A stretch of DNA of 39,933 nt, taken from NCBI GenBank assembly GCA_038209555.1, contig JBBQXP010000019.1:1-39933 (forward strand), in the 5' to 3' direction. The notes beneath the pieces are model-generated. The model had not been told where the DNA came from. It saw nothing but the letters and a program-made list of their open reading frames with translations, and did no database searches. Numbering within the stretch: the first letter of the stretch is position 1; the number at the start of each line of letters is the position of its first letter. The DNA comes from DASQGA01 sp038209555. Its GTDB lineage: Bacteria > Actinomycetota > Thermoleophilia > Gaiellales > Gaiellaceae. Positions 1 to 7,480 of the stretch are shown here, in pieces. The position numbers and the translations under genes are program-made.

Positions 1-28
1 CTACCGATCAAGCCCCTAGAACGCATAA

Positions 29-47
29 GGGCCGGTACGACCGGCCC
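29..47. terminator. Perfect inverted repeat, possible terminator
   Basis: The arms GGGCCGGT (29-36) and ACCGGCCC (40-47) are perfect complements around a 3-nt loop. There is no clear T-run on either side, so termination is only inferred. The position fits the end of the leftward gene series. Nothing else is recognisable in bases 1-92. Confidence 0.4.
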
Positions 48-92
48 ATGCGGGGAAACGTGTGGGGGCGCAACGACCCCGCTTGAAGTGTC

Positions 93-179
93 CTAGGCCT
101 GCTGTGCTGAGGCGATCTTCTGCCGGAGCGAGGACTCAGGGAAGTTGCGAAGCTTGCGCTTCAGATCCGCAGTGATCAT
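93..179 (-). CDS. Possible 28-aa small protein
   Basis: This is a short ORF, 39 nt downstream of the diacylglycerol-kinase-like gene and in the same direction. It begins MITADLKRKLRNFPESS and ends in KIASAQQA, so it is basic, probably helical and has no membrane segment. A purine-rich AAAGGCGG lies about 10 nt before the ATG as a possible ribosome binding site. I do not recognise a family. It may be a real last cistron or a chance ORF. Confidence 0.3.
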   Translation of the reverse strand: MITADLKRKLRNFPESSLRQKIASAQQA

Positions 180-218
180 GTGAATAGCCGCCTTTCGTTG
201 AAACGAGGGGATTGCTCC

Positions 219-1181
219 CTAGTTGTCGGCCGGAGCGTTTGGCTCTGCATCCCTCGAATTGGTACCGGCCGGAATGAGGACCCGAAGCGCACGGGGGCGG
301 ATTTCGAGTACGAGAGGCGGCGTGAGCACGTCTGGCTCGCCGTCGATGGCCACATGGGCCCTGTGCCGCTTCGCGGCTACCTCGAAGCGCTTGGAGGTCC
401 ATTCGACCCAGCCCTTCGTCCGGTCGATCCGGCCCGACAGCGCTCGCGCGAACAGGCCGACCAGACGCCACCTACCCACAGCCTCGACGACGTAGGCGTG
501 GAGGCACCCTTCGTCGAGCCGGGTTCGCCGGCCCAGGTCCGAGATTGCGTCCAGCGCGTAGTCGTTGTTCGCAACGAGAAGGACCAGCGCGCTTCGCCGC
601 TCCATCCGGCCTTCGACCTCGACCATGAGATCGAGCGGCCGACGGCTCTTACCGAAGGCGGCGGGGATCATCCGAAGGGCGGCCACGAGCCTGTTCTTCG
701 TGCCGTGACTGGGGTGCTGGACGAGGCTCGCATAGAGCCCGAGCGAAACGTTGTTCAGGAAGACCCGTCCGTCGACCGTGCCGACGTCGACTCGGCGCTC
801 CTCGCCGCCGCGAAAAGCGTCGAGGACGGACACCGGATCGTCGCAGTCGAGGCCGAGATCTCGGGCAAAGTGGTTCCGGGTCCCGAACGGCACGCACACG
901 AAGGGCACGTCGTGCTCGAGAGCCTCGCCGGCCACGGCCCCCAGCGACCCGTCTCCCCCGGCCATCCCGAGCACCCGAACGCCCGACTCTGCACGCTCCC
1001 GGGCGATCGCGGCGACATCGTCCTCGCGCCCGAGCACATGGGTGTCGATCCCCCGGCGCTCGGCCTCTGCGACCAGCTCCTCGGCCGACGGCTCATCGTC
1101 TCCCGACCGCGGATTGACGATCAGGAAGGGACTGCCAGGTGGAGCGATTAGACCGCGCCCTCGATCGCGTGGAGCGTCCAC
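219..1181 (-). CDS. Diacylglycerol kinase family lipid kinase (YegS/DgkB-like)
   Basis: The 320-aa protein has the LCB5/YegS/DAGK catalytic fold. An N-terminal strand with IVNPRSG (about residues 21-27) is followed by the nucleotide-binding glycine-rich GGDGSLGAVA and by VPFGTRNHFARDLGL, the family's P-x-G-T-x-N-x-F/L-A motif. The C-terminal half is the beta-sandwich typical of these kinases, with DVGTVDGRVFLNNVSLGL and ending at HVAIDGEP. The expected reaction is ATP-dependent phosphorylation of a lipid alcohol such as diacylglycerol at the inner membrane face. The actual substrate cannot be read from sequence. The start overlaps the end of the VOC gene by 34 nt, so the two are probably cotranscribed. 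Length is normal for the family. Confidence 0.88.
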   Translation of the reverse strand: MDAPRDRGRGLIAPPGSPFLIVNPRSGDDEPSAEELVAEAERRGIDTHVLGREDDVAAIARERAESGVRVLGMAGGDGSLGAVAGEALEHDVPFVCVPFGTRNHFARDLGLDCDDPVSVLDAFRGGEERRVDVGTVDGRVFLNNVSLGLYASLVQHPSHGTKNRLVAALRMIPAAFGKSRRPLDLMVEVEGRMERRSALVLLVANNDYALDAISDLGRRTRLDEGCLHAYVVEAVGRWRLVGLFARALSGRIDRTKGWVEWTSKRFEVAAKRHRAHVAIDGEPDVLTPPLVLEIRPRALRVLIPAGTNSRDAEPNAPADN

Positions 1182-1537
1182 GCAGGACCGATGCGGATCA
1201 GATGCCCGTCCGGGTCGGCAAGGTCGTACACGTCAGTCCCGAAGCGGGTGCGGACGATTGCGCCACCGTCGACCCCCCGCTTGCGCAGGCGCTCGACCTC
1301 CTGTTCCAGGTCGTCGGCGGCGAGCTCCAGGCGTGCGCTTCCACCGGCTTCGCGGCCGCGGTCCGGGTCCCAGGTGAGAACGAGGTACGTCCGCTGCTCG
1401 AGGACGAAGAACGCACTATGGGCGTTCTCCCCCTCGTCGTAGGCGGCCTGGGGCCCGTAGCCCAGGAGCCGCGAGTAGAAGTCGACCGCGCGGTCCAGGT
1501 CCGTCACGTAGAGATGGACGGCGGTGACGTTGCTCAT
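1148..1537 (-). CDS. VOC family protein (glyoxalase/bleomycin-resistance fold)
   Basis: The 129-aa protein has one vicinal-oxygen-chelate module pair. It opens with VTAVHLYVTDLDRAVDFYSRLLGY and closes with TDVYDLADPDGHLIRIG, both hallmarks of the fold. Candidate metal ligands are the His near residue 8 and the Glu/Asp in the second half. The function could be a lyase, dioxygenase or binding protein; nothing in the sequence decides. Its ATG overlaps the stop of the upstream small basic gene (ATGA), and its 3' end overlaps the kinase gene, so it sits in the middle of a tightly packed minus-strand operon. Confidence 0.85.
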   Translation of the reverse strand: MSNVTAVHLYVTDLDRAVDFYSRLLGYGPQAAYDEGENAHSAFFVLEQRTYLVLTWDPDRGREAGGSARLELAADDLEQEVERLRKRGVDGGAIVRTRFGTDVYDLADPDGHLIRIGPAWTLHAIEGAV

Positions 1538-1665
1538 GTGGCGGCACGAGAGCGGCGCGCCTTGGGCTTGTCGGGGCTCGACCCCGCCTGGCGCTTGTCA
1601 CGCGCCTTCTTCTTTCGCTGCCGGTCGTTTTGCCAGCGACGAATCGCTCTCGAGCCACGTCCCAT
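1534..1665 (-). CDS. Small, strongly basic 43-aa protein
   Basis: The ORF starts MGRGSRAIRRWQNDRQRKKK and continues as a Lys/Arg-rich tail with no membrane segment. More than a third of residues are basic, which suggests binding to RNA, DNA or ribosomes; this is inference. Its TGA overlaps the ATG of the VOC gene (ATGA), the usual arrangement for translational coupling, and it starts 41 nt after the Nramp stop. Coupling and composition support a real gene. No functional family is recognised with confidence. Confidence 0.6.
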   Translation of the reverse strand: MGRGSRAIRRWQNDRQRKKKARDKRQAGSSPDKPKARRSRAAT

Positions 1666-1706
1666 AGAACCGGGACTCTACCGGCGGGCCGATCCAGGTG
1701 GCAGTC

Positions 1707-3032
1707 CTAGGCCCCGAGGAACGTCTCGTAGAGCAGGAAGAGGTTCAGGCTGACGATGACGGTCGCTACCCCCGCCGCGACGACATTCGTCAGCCGCGAA
1801 TTGGCGAGCCCACCCATGAGGCTGGGTCGGCTCGTAAACACGACGAGTGGGATCAGGGCGAACGGGATCCCGAAGGACAGCACGACCTGGGAGAGGACGA
1901 GCGACCGACTCGGGTTGGCCCCGAACCCGAGAACCACGAGAGCGGGGGTCAGCGTGATGGCCCGTCGCAGGAACAGAGGAATCCTGCGGTTGATGAAGCC
2001 CTGCATGACGACCTGGCCGGCCATTGTGCCCACGGAGGACGACGAGAATCCGGATGCAAGCAAGGCGATCCCGAAGAGCACGGCTGCAGTACGCCCGAGC
2101 TCGCTCTCGAAGCTGCGAAACGCATCCTCGATCGATTCGAGCCCAAGGCCGAAGAACACGGAAGCAGCGATGGCGAGCATCGAGATGTTCACCGCACCCG
2201 CAATTGACATCGCGATTACGACGTCGATCCGCTCAAAGCGCTGGATCCGGCGCTTCTCCTCCTCGTTTCGGCCCTCGACTCGTGACTGAGTGAGCGCCGA
2301 GTGGAGATACACGACATGCGGCATGACCGTGGCGCCGAGGATGCCGACGGCGAGAAGGACCGACTCGGTGCCTGAGAAGGCAGGAAGAAAGAGGTGCTTC
2401 GCGACCTCGCCCGCATCGGGCTTCGCGATGAACACCTGGCAAGCGAACGAGACGACGATCACGCCCACCAGCGATGCGACGGCGGCCTCGAGCCGCCGGA
2501 ATCCATAGCGCTGGAGCCCGAGGATGGCGAAGGCCCCCGCTCCAGCGATCAGCCCAGCGGGAAAGAGCGGAATCCCGAACAGCAGGTAGAGCCCGAGCGC
2601 CGCGCCGATGACCTCCGCGAGGTCGGTCGCCATCGCGATCCCTTCCGCCTGGATCCAGAGACCGACCGAGACGGGCTTGGGAAAGTGGTCGCGGCAGCAT
2701 TCAGCGAGGTTCTTCCCGGTCGCAATCCCGAGCTTCGCCGAGAGGGTCTGGACCAGCATCGCCATCAGGTTGGCGCTCAGGACGACCCAGAGCAGCAGGT
2801 ATCCGTACTTCGCCCCACCGGCGATGTTCGTCGCGAAGTTGCCTGGGTCGACGTAGGCGACGGCGGCGATGAACGCGGGCCCGAGAAAAGGCCAGAGAGC
2901 GCGGGGGCCCTTGCGTCCTCCCTCGAGCGAAGCGTGGGCGGCCCGGAGCGTCGCCGCCTCGCCCGGGAGGACGTCTTGGACATCTGGTTCCGCTGCTCGA
3001 GGCCGCTCCGGAATCTTGGAGATCAATTTCAT
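1707..3032 (-). CDS. mntH: Nramp-family divalent metal transporter (MntH-like)
   Basis: The 441-aa protein has 11 or so membrane segments after a roughly 45-residue cytoplasmic tail. The TM1 signature DPGNFATN (residues 62-69) and the TM6 signature MPHVVYLHSAL are both present. The Asp, Asn and Met of these motifs coordinate the ion in Nramp proteins, which import Mn2+ or Fe2+ with protons. The invariant metal-site residues look intact. It is transcribed away from the multicopper oxidase/ZIP pair across a 46-bp gap with a palindrome, so joint metal control is likely. A TACTCT box at 3052-3057 (minus) would give a leader of about 12 nt. No Shine-Dalgarno is visible. Confidence 0.93.
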   Translation of the reverse strand: MKLISKIPERPRAAEPDVQDVLPGEAATLRAAHASLEGGRKGPRALWPFLGPAFIAAVAYVDPGNFATNIAGGAKYGYLLLWVVLSANLMAMLVQTLSAKLGIATGKNLAECCRDHFPKPVSVGLWIQAEGIAMATDLAEVIGAALGLYLLFGIPLFPAGLIAGAGAFAILGLQRYGFRRLEAAVASLVGVIVVSFACQVFIAKPDAGEVAKHLFLPAFSGTESVLLAVGILGATVMPHVVYLHSALTQSRVEGRNEEEKRRIQRFERIDVVIAMSIAGAVNISMLAIAASVFFGLGLESIEDAFRSFESELGRTAAVLFGIALLASGFSSSSVGTMAGQVVMQGFINRRIPLFLRRAITLTPALVVLGFGANPSRSLVLSQVVLSFGIPFALIPLVVFTSRPSLMGGLANSRLTNVVAAGVATVIVSLNLFLLYETFLGA

Positions 3033-3066
3033 GTGGGCTGGTGTTGCGGCAAGAGTATGCCGAAAC

Positions 3067-3072
3067 TAGAAT
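3067..3072 (+). promoter_or_regulatory. -10 box of a leaderless promoter (multicopper oxidase)
   Basis: TAGAAT ends exactly 6 nt before the ATG at 3079, so transcription is expected to begin at or next to the start codon. There is no Shine-Dalgarno. The same spacing recurs at other genes in this window. Confidence 0.6.
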
Positions 3073-3086
3073 TTAGACATGTCTAA
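3073..3086. promoter_or_regulatory. Perfect 14-bp palindrome, candidate metalloregulator operator
   Basis: TTAGACATGTCTAA is a perfect palindrome centred on the start codon of the multicopper oxidase, and about 15 bp upstream of the Nramp -10 box. Two further flanking bases on each side also match after one mismatch. Its position over the predicted transcription start is that of a repressor site. A DtxR/MntR-type metal-responsive repressor is the obvious guess given the three metal genes, but no such regulator is encoded here and the identity is inference. Confidence 0.6.
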
Positions 3087-4080
3087 GTTCCACCGCCTCA
3101 CCCGCCGACAGCTCGTCGTCAGCACCGCGCCGGCGATCGCGGCGTTTCCGCTGGCCAAAGCCGGTATCGCGATCGCAGGCGGAGAGGGGGCGCAGCACGC
3201 ACATGCCGCCGACCGAGTAGCTCTCAGCCATGCGGCAATGATTGGTGCCGAGGTGCCCGCCCCCGGCGCTCGAGGCGAGCTTGACGCCCTGCTGCTGCCT
3301 CCGCCCGCCCAGCCCCATGCACCAGGCCGGGTGCGTGAGTACACGCTGGTCGGGATCGACAAGGACATCGAGGTCGCGAAAGGTGTCTCGTTTCCGGCCT
3401 GGACCTACAACGGCACCGTTCCGGGCCCGGTGATTCGAGCAACCGAGGACGACCTGCTGCGCGTGCACTTCGCAAACGGCGGGTCGCATCCACACACGAT
3501 CCATTTTCACGGCATTCACCCTGCTGACATGGATGGGGTCTTCGAGACCGTCCATCCCGGGGACAGGTTCACCTACGAGTTCCCGGCGCGACCCGCAGGG
3601 CTGCACCTGTACCACTGCCACTCGACGCCGCTCAAGAAGCACATCCACAAGGGGCTCTACGGCGCCTTCATCATCGACCCGGCAAAACCGCGGGAGCCAG
3701 CGCAGGAGCTCGTCATGGTGATGAACGGCTACGACACCGACGGCGACGGCGGGAACAACTTCTACACCGTCAACGGCCTGACGTTCTACTACGCGAAGTA
3801 CCCGATCCGGGTCAGGCGATCTCAGACCGTCCGGATCTACCTCGTCAACCTGACCGAGTTCGATCTCCTGAACTCGTTTCATCTCCACGGCGAGTTCTTC
3901 CGGTACTACCCGACCGGCACGGGCGATCAGTTCGAGTACACGGACACGGTCATGCTCTGCCAGGGCCAGCGAGGCGTGATCGAGATCGATTTCACTCACG
4001 CCGGCACCTTCATGTTCCACGCCCACCAGTCGGAGTTCGCGGAGCTCGGGTGGATGGGCTTTTTCGAGGTCGTCGACTGA
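3079..4080 (+). CDS. Tat-exported two-domain multicopper oxidase
   Basis: The 333-aa protein has a twin-arginine leader (TRRQLVV, residues 8-14, then a hydrophobic stretch). Two cupredoxin domains follow. Four paired copper-binding motifs are visible: HFH at 142-144, HCH at 179-181, HLH at 268-270 and HAH at 314-316. This matches a trinuclear cluster between domains, with the type-1 copper Cys (180) in domain 1. The likely activity is oxidation of Mn2+, Fe2+, Cu+ or phenols with O2 outside the cytoplasm; substrate cannot be assigned. The stop overlaps the ATG of the ZIP transporter by one base. A NirK-type nitrite reductase is less likely because each motif is H-x-H. Confidence 0.88.
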   Translation: MSKFHRLTRRQLVVSTAPAIAAFPLAKAGIAIAGGEGAQHAHAADRVALSHAAMIGAEVPAPGARGELDALLLPPPAQPHAPGRVREYTLVGIDKDIEVAKGVSFPAWTYNGTVPGPVIRATEDDLLRVHFANGGSHPHTIHFHGIHPADMDGVFETVHPGDRFTYEFPARPAGLHLYHCHSTPLKKHIHKGLYGAFIIDPAKPREPAQELVMVMNGYDTDGDGGNNFYTVNGLTFYYAKYPIRVRRSQTVRIYLVNLTEFDLLNSFHLHGEFFRYYPTGTGDQFEYTDTVMLCQGQRGVIEIDFTHAGTFMFHAHQSEFAELGWMGFFEVVD

Positions 4081-5276
4081 TGGCGGTGGCCGCCGGTGCT
4101 GCCCGGGGGGGTCAATGGCGGCTTTGGGCTCTCGTACCGATCGCGCTCATCGTCGGGACCGTTTTCCTGGTCGCGGCAGCAGGCGGCTCGCTGGTCGGCC
4201 TGGTCGGGTCGAATGCGCCGCAGCCGGACGCATTCGACATCCGCCGGGTCGTCTTCGAGCCGGGCGAGATCCGGGTCCGCGTCACGAACCCGCAGCAGGA
4301 CGACATCACGATCGCCTCGGTGACCGTCGACGACGCGATCGTGCGGTTTGCCCTTGACGGCCCGGCCGAGCTCAGCCGGCTCCGGTCGAGCACGATCGTG
4401 ATCCCCTACACATGGGTCGAGGGCGAGCCGCTCGCGGTCGGGGTGACGAGCTCCACGGGGATCGAGACGGTCGAGGAGATCCCGGCTGCGGTCGAGACCC
4501 CCGGCGTTTCAGGACGAAGCATCCTCGGCTATGCGCTCATCGGCTTCCTCGTCGGCGTCGTCCCGATCGCAATCGGACTCCTCTGGCTGCCGTCGCTACG
4601 CCGCGCGCCCGCCCGCTGGACGGCTGCCTTCATGGCCCTGACCGCCGGGCTCCTGAGCTTCCTCGCCATCGAGGCGCTCTCAGAGGCAGCCACTCTGCAG
4701 GCGGCGCTCCCATCCGCCTTGGGCGGAGCAGGCCTCGTTCTGCTGGGAGTCGCCGTGAGCTACCTGGCGTTGACCTTCGTCTCCCTCCGGCTGGGCCGAG
4801 GCGCGAAGAGCGGCGGTGCTCGGCTATCGGGCTTCGCGCTCGCCACTGTGATCGCAGTCGGCATCGGCCTCCACAACCTCGGGGAGGGCCTTGCGATCGG
4901 ATCCTCCTTCGCGCTCGGAGAGCTCGCCCTAGGAGCGTTTCTCGTCATCGGCTTTCTTGTCCACAACGTCACGGAAGGGCTCGGCATCGCGGCGCCGCTC
5001 GCGGATGACCGCAACGTCTCGTTCGCGAGGCTTGCGACGCTCGCCGTGGTCGGGGGCGCTCCGGCGATTCTCGGAGCCTGGATCGGCGGGTTCCTGACGA
5101 ACGACCTGCTCGGTGTGTTCTTTTTCGCAATCGCCGCAGGGGCGGCTCTCGAAGTGGTCGTGGAGGTAGGGCGCTACGTCGCCCACCGTGCCCCCGGTGG
5201 ACTCACATCGGGCCATGTGCTCGGCGGCTTCGTTACGGGCGTCGCGGTCATGTACGTGACCGGCCTCCTCATCTAG
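4080..5276 (+). CDS. ZIP-family metal transporter with extra N-terminal beta domain
   Basis: The chosen ATG (4080) overlaps the oxidase stop and gives 398 aa. An N-terminal membrane helix (about residues 20-45) is followed by roughly 100 residues rich in beta strands, resembling a cupredoxin-like sandwich without copper-ligand Cys/His. The ZIP core comes next. Its two diagnostic metal-site motifs, HNLGEG and HNVTEG, lie in successive helices, as in ZIP transporters of Zn2+, Fe2+ or Mn2+. ZIP proteins usually lack the extra beta domain, which probably faces outside and could interact with the oxidase; that is inference. The 3' end shares a CTAG with the convergent next gene. Confidence 0.88.
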   Translation: MAVAAGAARGGQWRLWALVPIALIVGTVFLVAAAGGSLVGLVGSNAPQPDAFDIRRVVFEPGEIRVRVTNPQQDDITIASVTVDDAIVRFALDGPAELSRLRSSTIVIPYTWVEGEPLAVGVTSSTGIETVEEIPAAVETPGVSGRSILGYALIGFLVGVVPIAIGLLWLPSLRRAPARWTAAFMALTAGLLSFLAIEALSEAATLQAALPSALGGAGLVLLGVAVSYLALTFVSLRLGRGAKSGGARLSGFALATVIAVGIGLHNLGEGLAIGSSFALGELALGAFLVIGFLVHNVTEGLGIAAPLADDRNVSFARLATLAVVGGAPAILGAWIGGFLTNDLLGVFFFAIAAGAALEVVVEVGRYVAHRAPGGLTSGHVLGGFVTGVAVMYVTGLLI

Positions 5277-5935
5277 CTGGTAGGAGGCAAGAGCGACGAT
5301 GTGAGCGTGATCGTGAGGGCTCGAGTCTTCGCGAGCGCCTGCAGGACGAGCACGGTGTCGGCTACGGCTGCGTCCTCGAGGTAGGCGTCCCGCTCCTCGA
5401 ACGAGCGGAGAACGGCGCGTATGGCTGCGTCATACGCCGGTAAGTCGCGCGCTGCGAGTGCCGCGAGCGCGTCCGCCACGGGCGCTGGAAACGCATCGGG
5501 CGCCTCACGCTGCAGCGACGCGGCCGTGACGGCGGCTTCTGGGTCGGCCCCAAGGACGAGGTGGGCCAATGCTCCCGAGTAGCGTCCGATCGGCGAGGCG
5601 CTTTCTGCGGCCCCCGCCGCGAGCGCCCAACCCGCGTCGGCGGCCGCCCCTTCTCGATCCCCGGCGAGCAGCCGAGCCTTGATGGCGCCCACGGGCCTCC
5701 CCCAGCTCTCGGGCGGCGCTCCTGCGAAGCTCTCGCGGTAGCGCTCAGCGGAGCGGCTCAGCCATGCCGCTGCGTCCCCGGGGCGACCTTCCATCAGCCT
5801 TGCGAGGCCGACGCCGCCGGCGGCCATAGCCATCCGAACCAGTTGCTTCTGTCGCGCGTCCCGCTCCAGGGAGAGTCGCGCCTCGCCATCCTCGTACCGC
5901 GACACCTGGGTAGTCGCGTAGGCATCCCAGTCCAT
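5273..5935 (-). CDS. Helical-repeat protein of unknown function, divergent from an HTH-TPR regulator
   Basis: The 220-aa product begins MDWDAYATTQVSRYEDGEAR. It is Ala-rich and almost wholly alpha-helical, with pairs of helices of TPR-like spacing (for example LVRMAMAAGGVGLARLMEGR and AAAWLSRSAERYRESF). No signal peptide or membrane segment is present. The start is supported by a TACCGT box 6 nt upstream, so the mRNA is probably leaderless; a longer in-frame start at 6013 would cross the operator region. It is divergent from the HTH-TPR gene at 6093, so the two may form a regulator/partner pair. No enzymatic motif is seen. Confidence 0.7.
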   Translation of the reverse strand: MDWDAYATTQVSRYEDGEARLSLERDARQKQLVRMAMAAGGVGLARLMEGRPGDAAAWLSRSAERYRESFAGAPPESWGRPVGAIKARLLAGDREGAAADAGWALAAGAAESASPIGRYSGALAHLVLGADPEAAVTAASLQREAPDAFPAPVADALAALAARDLPAYDAAIRAVLRSFEERDAYLEDAAVADTVLVLQALAKTRALTITLTSSLLPPTS

Positions 5936-5941
5936 TCGGGC

Positions 5942-5947
5942 ACGGTA
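5942..5947 (-). promoter_or_regulatory. -10 box of a leaderless promoter (5935 gene)
   Basis: On the minus strand TACCGT ends 6 nt before the ATG at 5935. This fits the leaderless pattern of this genome and fixes the start. Confidence 0.5.
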
Positions 5948-5970
5948 CAGGGTTGGCTCCACGAGTCGAG

Positions 5971-5996
5971 AGTGTGATGACACTATGTGTAGACAT
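5971..5996. promoter_or_regulatory. Two adjacent inverted repeats between divergent genes
   Basis: AGTGT-GATG-ACACT (5971-5984) is followed directly by ATGT-GTAG-ACAT (5985-5996). Both lie between the divergent helical-repeat gene and the HTH-TPR gene and are candidate operator half-sites, perhaps for the HTH-TPR protein itself. Confidence 0.4.
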
Positions 5997-6092
5997 TTGG
6001 TTTCAACCGGCAACGACGACCGTCACCGACACACAGGGTATTGTGGTGCGACGCATCGATGGACCCACGCTTCGGCACACATTGGAGAACGG

Positions 6093-7394
6093 TTGCCTAG
6101 ACAAAAGTCGACACACGTCGACGACCCTCATGCCGTCGGGATCAGGCTGAAGAGAGCGCGCGACAAGGCCGGCCTGAGCCAGCGGCAGCTTTCCTTCTCG
6201 GGTTGCTCGCCCGCCTACATCTCGAGGATCGAGGCAGGCGACCGGATTCCCTCGCTACAGCTGCTCCGGGAGCTCGGCAAGCGGCTGGGGGTGAGCGAGG
6301 ACTACCTGGCGACGGGCGTCGAGGCTCGAGGCCAGACCACGTCGCTCGAGGCCGAGCTTGCGCTTCGGTTCGACGATCTCGAGCTTGCCGAAGGCCTCTA
6401 CGAGGAACTGCTGGCCGAGTCCTCTGCTCCGGACGCGCGCACGGAGGCGCTGACAGGGCTCGGCCGCGTCGCGCTCCGCCGCGGCCAGTTGGACGAAGCA
6501 ATCCGCCTCCTGGAGGAGGCGCTCTCGACCAGCCCGAAGGGCGAATGTGAGCTGCCGGAACTCGGTGAGAGCCTCGGGCGAGCCTATGCCGAGCGTGGAG
6601 ATCTCGCACGCGCGCTTGCGATCTTCGAGCGCTGCGTCGCGCATTTCGAACAGAAGGGCGACACCGTCCTCAGCATCCGCTTCGCCTGCCTGCTCGGGGC
6701 AACCCTCCTCGAGGCCGGAAACGCGGGCCGGGCCGAGGCGCTCGTCTTGGAGGCTCTGGGAACGGCGGAGCCGCTTGCCGACCCGTCCGCGCGGGCGCAG
6801 CTCTACTTCGCCCAGTGCCGGGCCCGGAGCGCCGAGGGCGACGTGGCAGGGGCGAGCCGCTACGGCAGATTGGCGCTCGGGACACTCGAGTCGGCTGACG
6901 ACGCCCGTTTCACGGTGCAGTCACGCCAGATCCTGGCCCGCGCGGCCCGCGCGGGCAATCGGCCGGAGATCGCGCTCGCTCACTACGAGGCCGCCCGACC
7001 GCTCCTCGAGTCCAGCGGTTCGCGACTCGAGCAGGCTCGTTTCGGGGCCGGGGAAGCGCACGCGCTCGCCGGGCTCGACCGCAAAGAGGAGGCCACCGCC
7101 TTGGCTGCCCGCATTCCCGCGCTTCTCGACGGCGTCTCACCTGCCGACGCCGGATCGGTTTACGCGCTCCTGGCCGAGGTCCATGCGGACCTGGGTGATG
7201 TCGCCCGCGCGAAGGAGCTCTACGAGCAGGCGGCCGAGCTCCTCGAGCAGTCGAATCCCGGCCCCACGCTGATCGACGTCTACTCCCAGATCGCGGAGTT
7301 CCACGAGGCCCAGGGACGACGCGAAGATGCATATGAGTACATGAAGAAGGCTGTCGGAATGCAGCAGCGAGTCGCTGCCGCCACGCGAACCTAG
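6093..7394 (+). CDS. XRE-family HTH regulator with C-terminal TPR domain (first of two)
   Basis: The TTG start at 6093 is preceded by GGAG at a 5-nt spacing and gives 433 aa. Residues about 15-70 form an XRE helix-turn-helix (IRLKRARDKAGLSQRQLSF then SPAYISRIEAGDRIPS). The remaining 350 residues are tandem TPR-like helical pairs, for example LAEGLYEELLAE and LARALAIFERCVAHFEQKGD. This HTH-TPR layout is that of RRNPP-type regulators, in which the TPR domain binds a small peptide, and also of other HTH-TPR proteins with no known ligand. No peptide gene is visible next to this copy. A longer ATG start at 5985 would translate the operator-like repeats and is not favoured. Confidence 0.85.
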   Translation: MPRQKSTHVDDPHAVGIRLKRARDKAGLSQRQLSFSGCSPAYISRIEAGDRIPSLQLLRELGKRLGVSEDYLATGVEARGQTTSLEAELALRFDDLELAEGLYEELLAESSAPDARTEALTGLGRVALRRGQLDEAIRLLEEALSTSPKGECELPELGESLGRAYAERGDLARALAIFERCVAHFEQKGDTVLSIRFACLLGATLLEAGNAGRAEALVLEALGTAEPLADPSARAQLYFAQCRARSAEGDVAGASRYGRLALGTLESADDARFTVQSRQILARAARAGNRPEIALAHYEAARPLLESSGSRLEQARFGAGEAHALAGLDRKEEATALAARIPALLDGVSPADAGSVYALLAEVHADLGDVARAKELYEQAAELLEQSNPGPTLIDVYSQIAEFHEAQGRREDAYEYMKKAVGMQQRVAAATRT

Positions 7395-7424
7395 GATTCC
7401 TGAGATATAGTTGGGTAGAGCCGC

Positions 7425-7440
7425 GCGCGCCGACGCGCGC
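7425..7440 (+). terminator. GC hairpin after the HTH-TPR gene
   Basis: Alternating GC arms GCGCGC (7425-7430) and GCGCGC (7435-7440) are separated by 4 nt, with a short T-run at 7446-7448. This is a weak intrinsic-terminator candidate. Confidence 0.35.
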
Positions 7441-7480
7441 CGGCGTTTCACTTCCGTTGTAGCGCATCAGCGCTGCGCTC

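Noticed and set aside
180..1151. Long plus-strand ORF of 323 codons antisense to the lipid kinase gene
   Set aside because: It is a high-GC shadow frame; the minus strand carries clear kinase motifs.
7391..7405. Near-identical CCTAGGATT-CTGAG strings at 7390 and 34466
   Set aside because: About 14 of 15 bases match once, with no shared context; this is compatible with chance in 40 kb.
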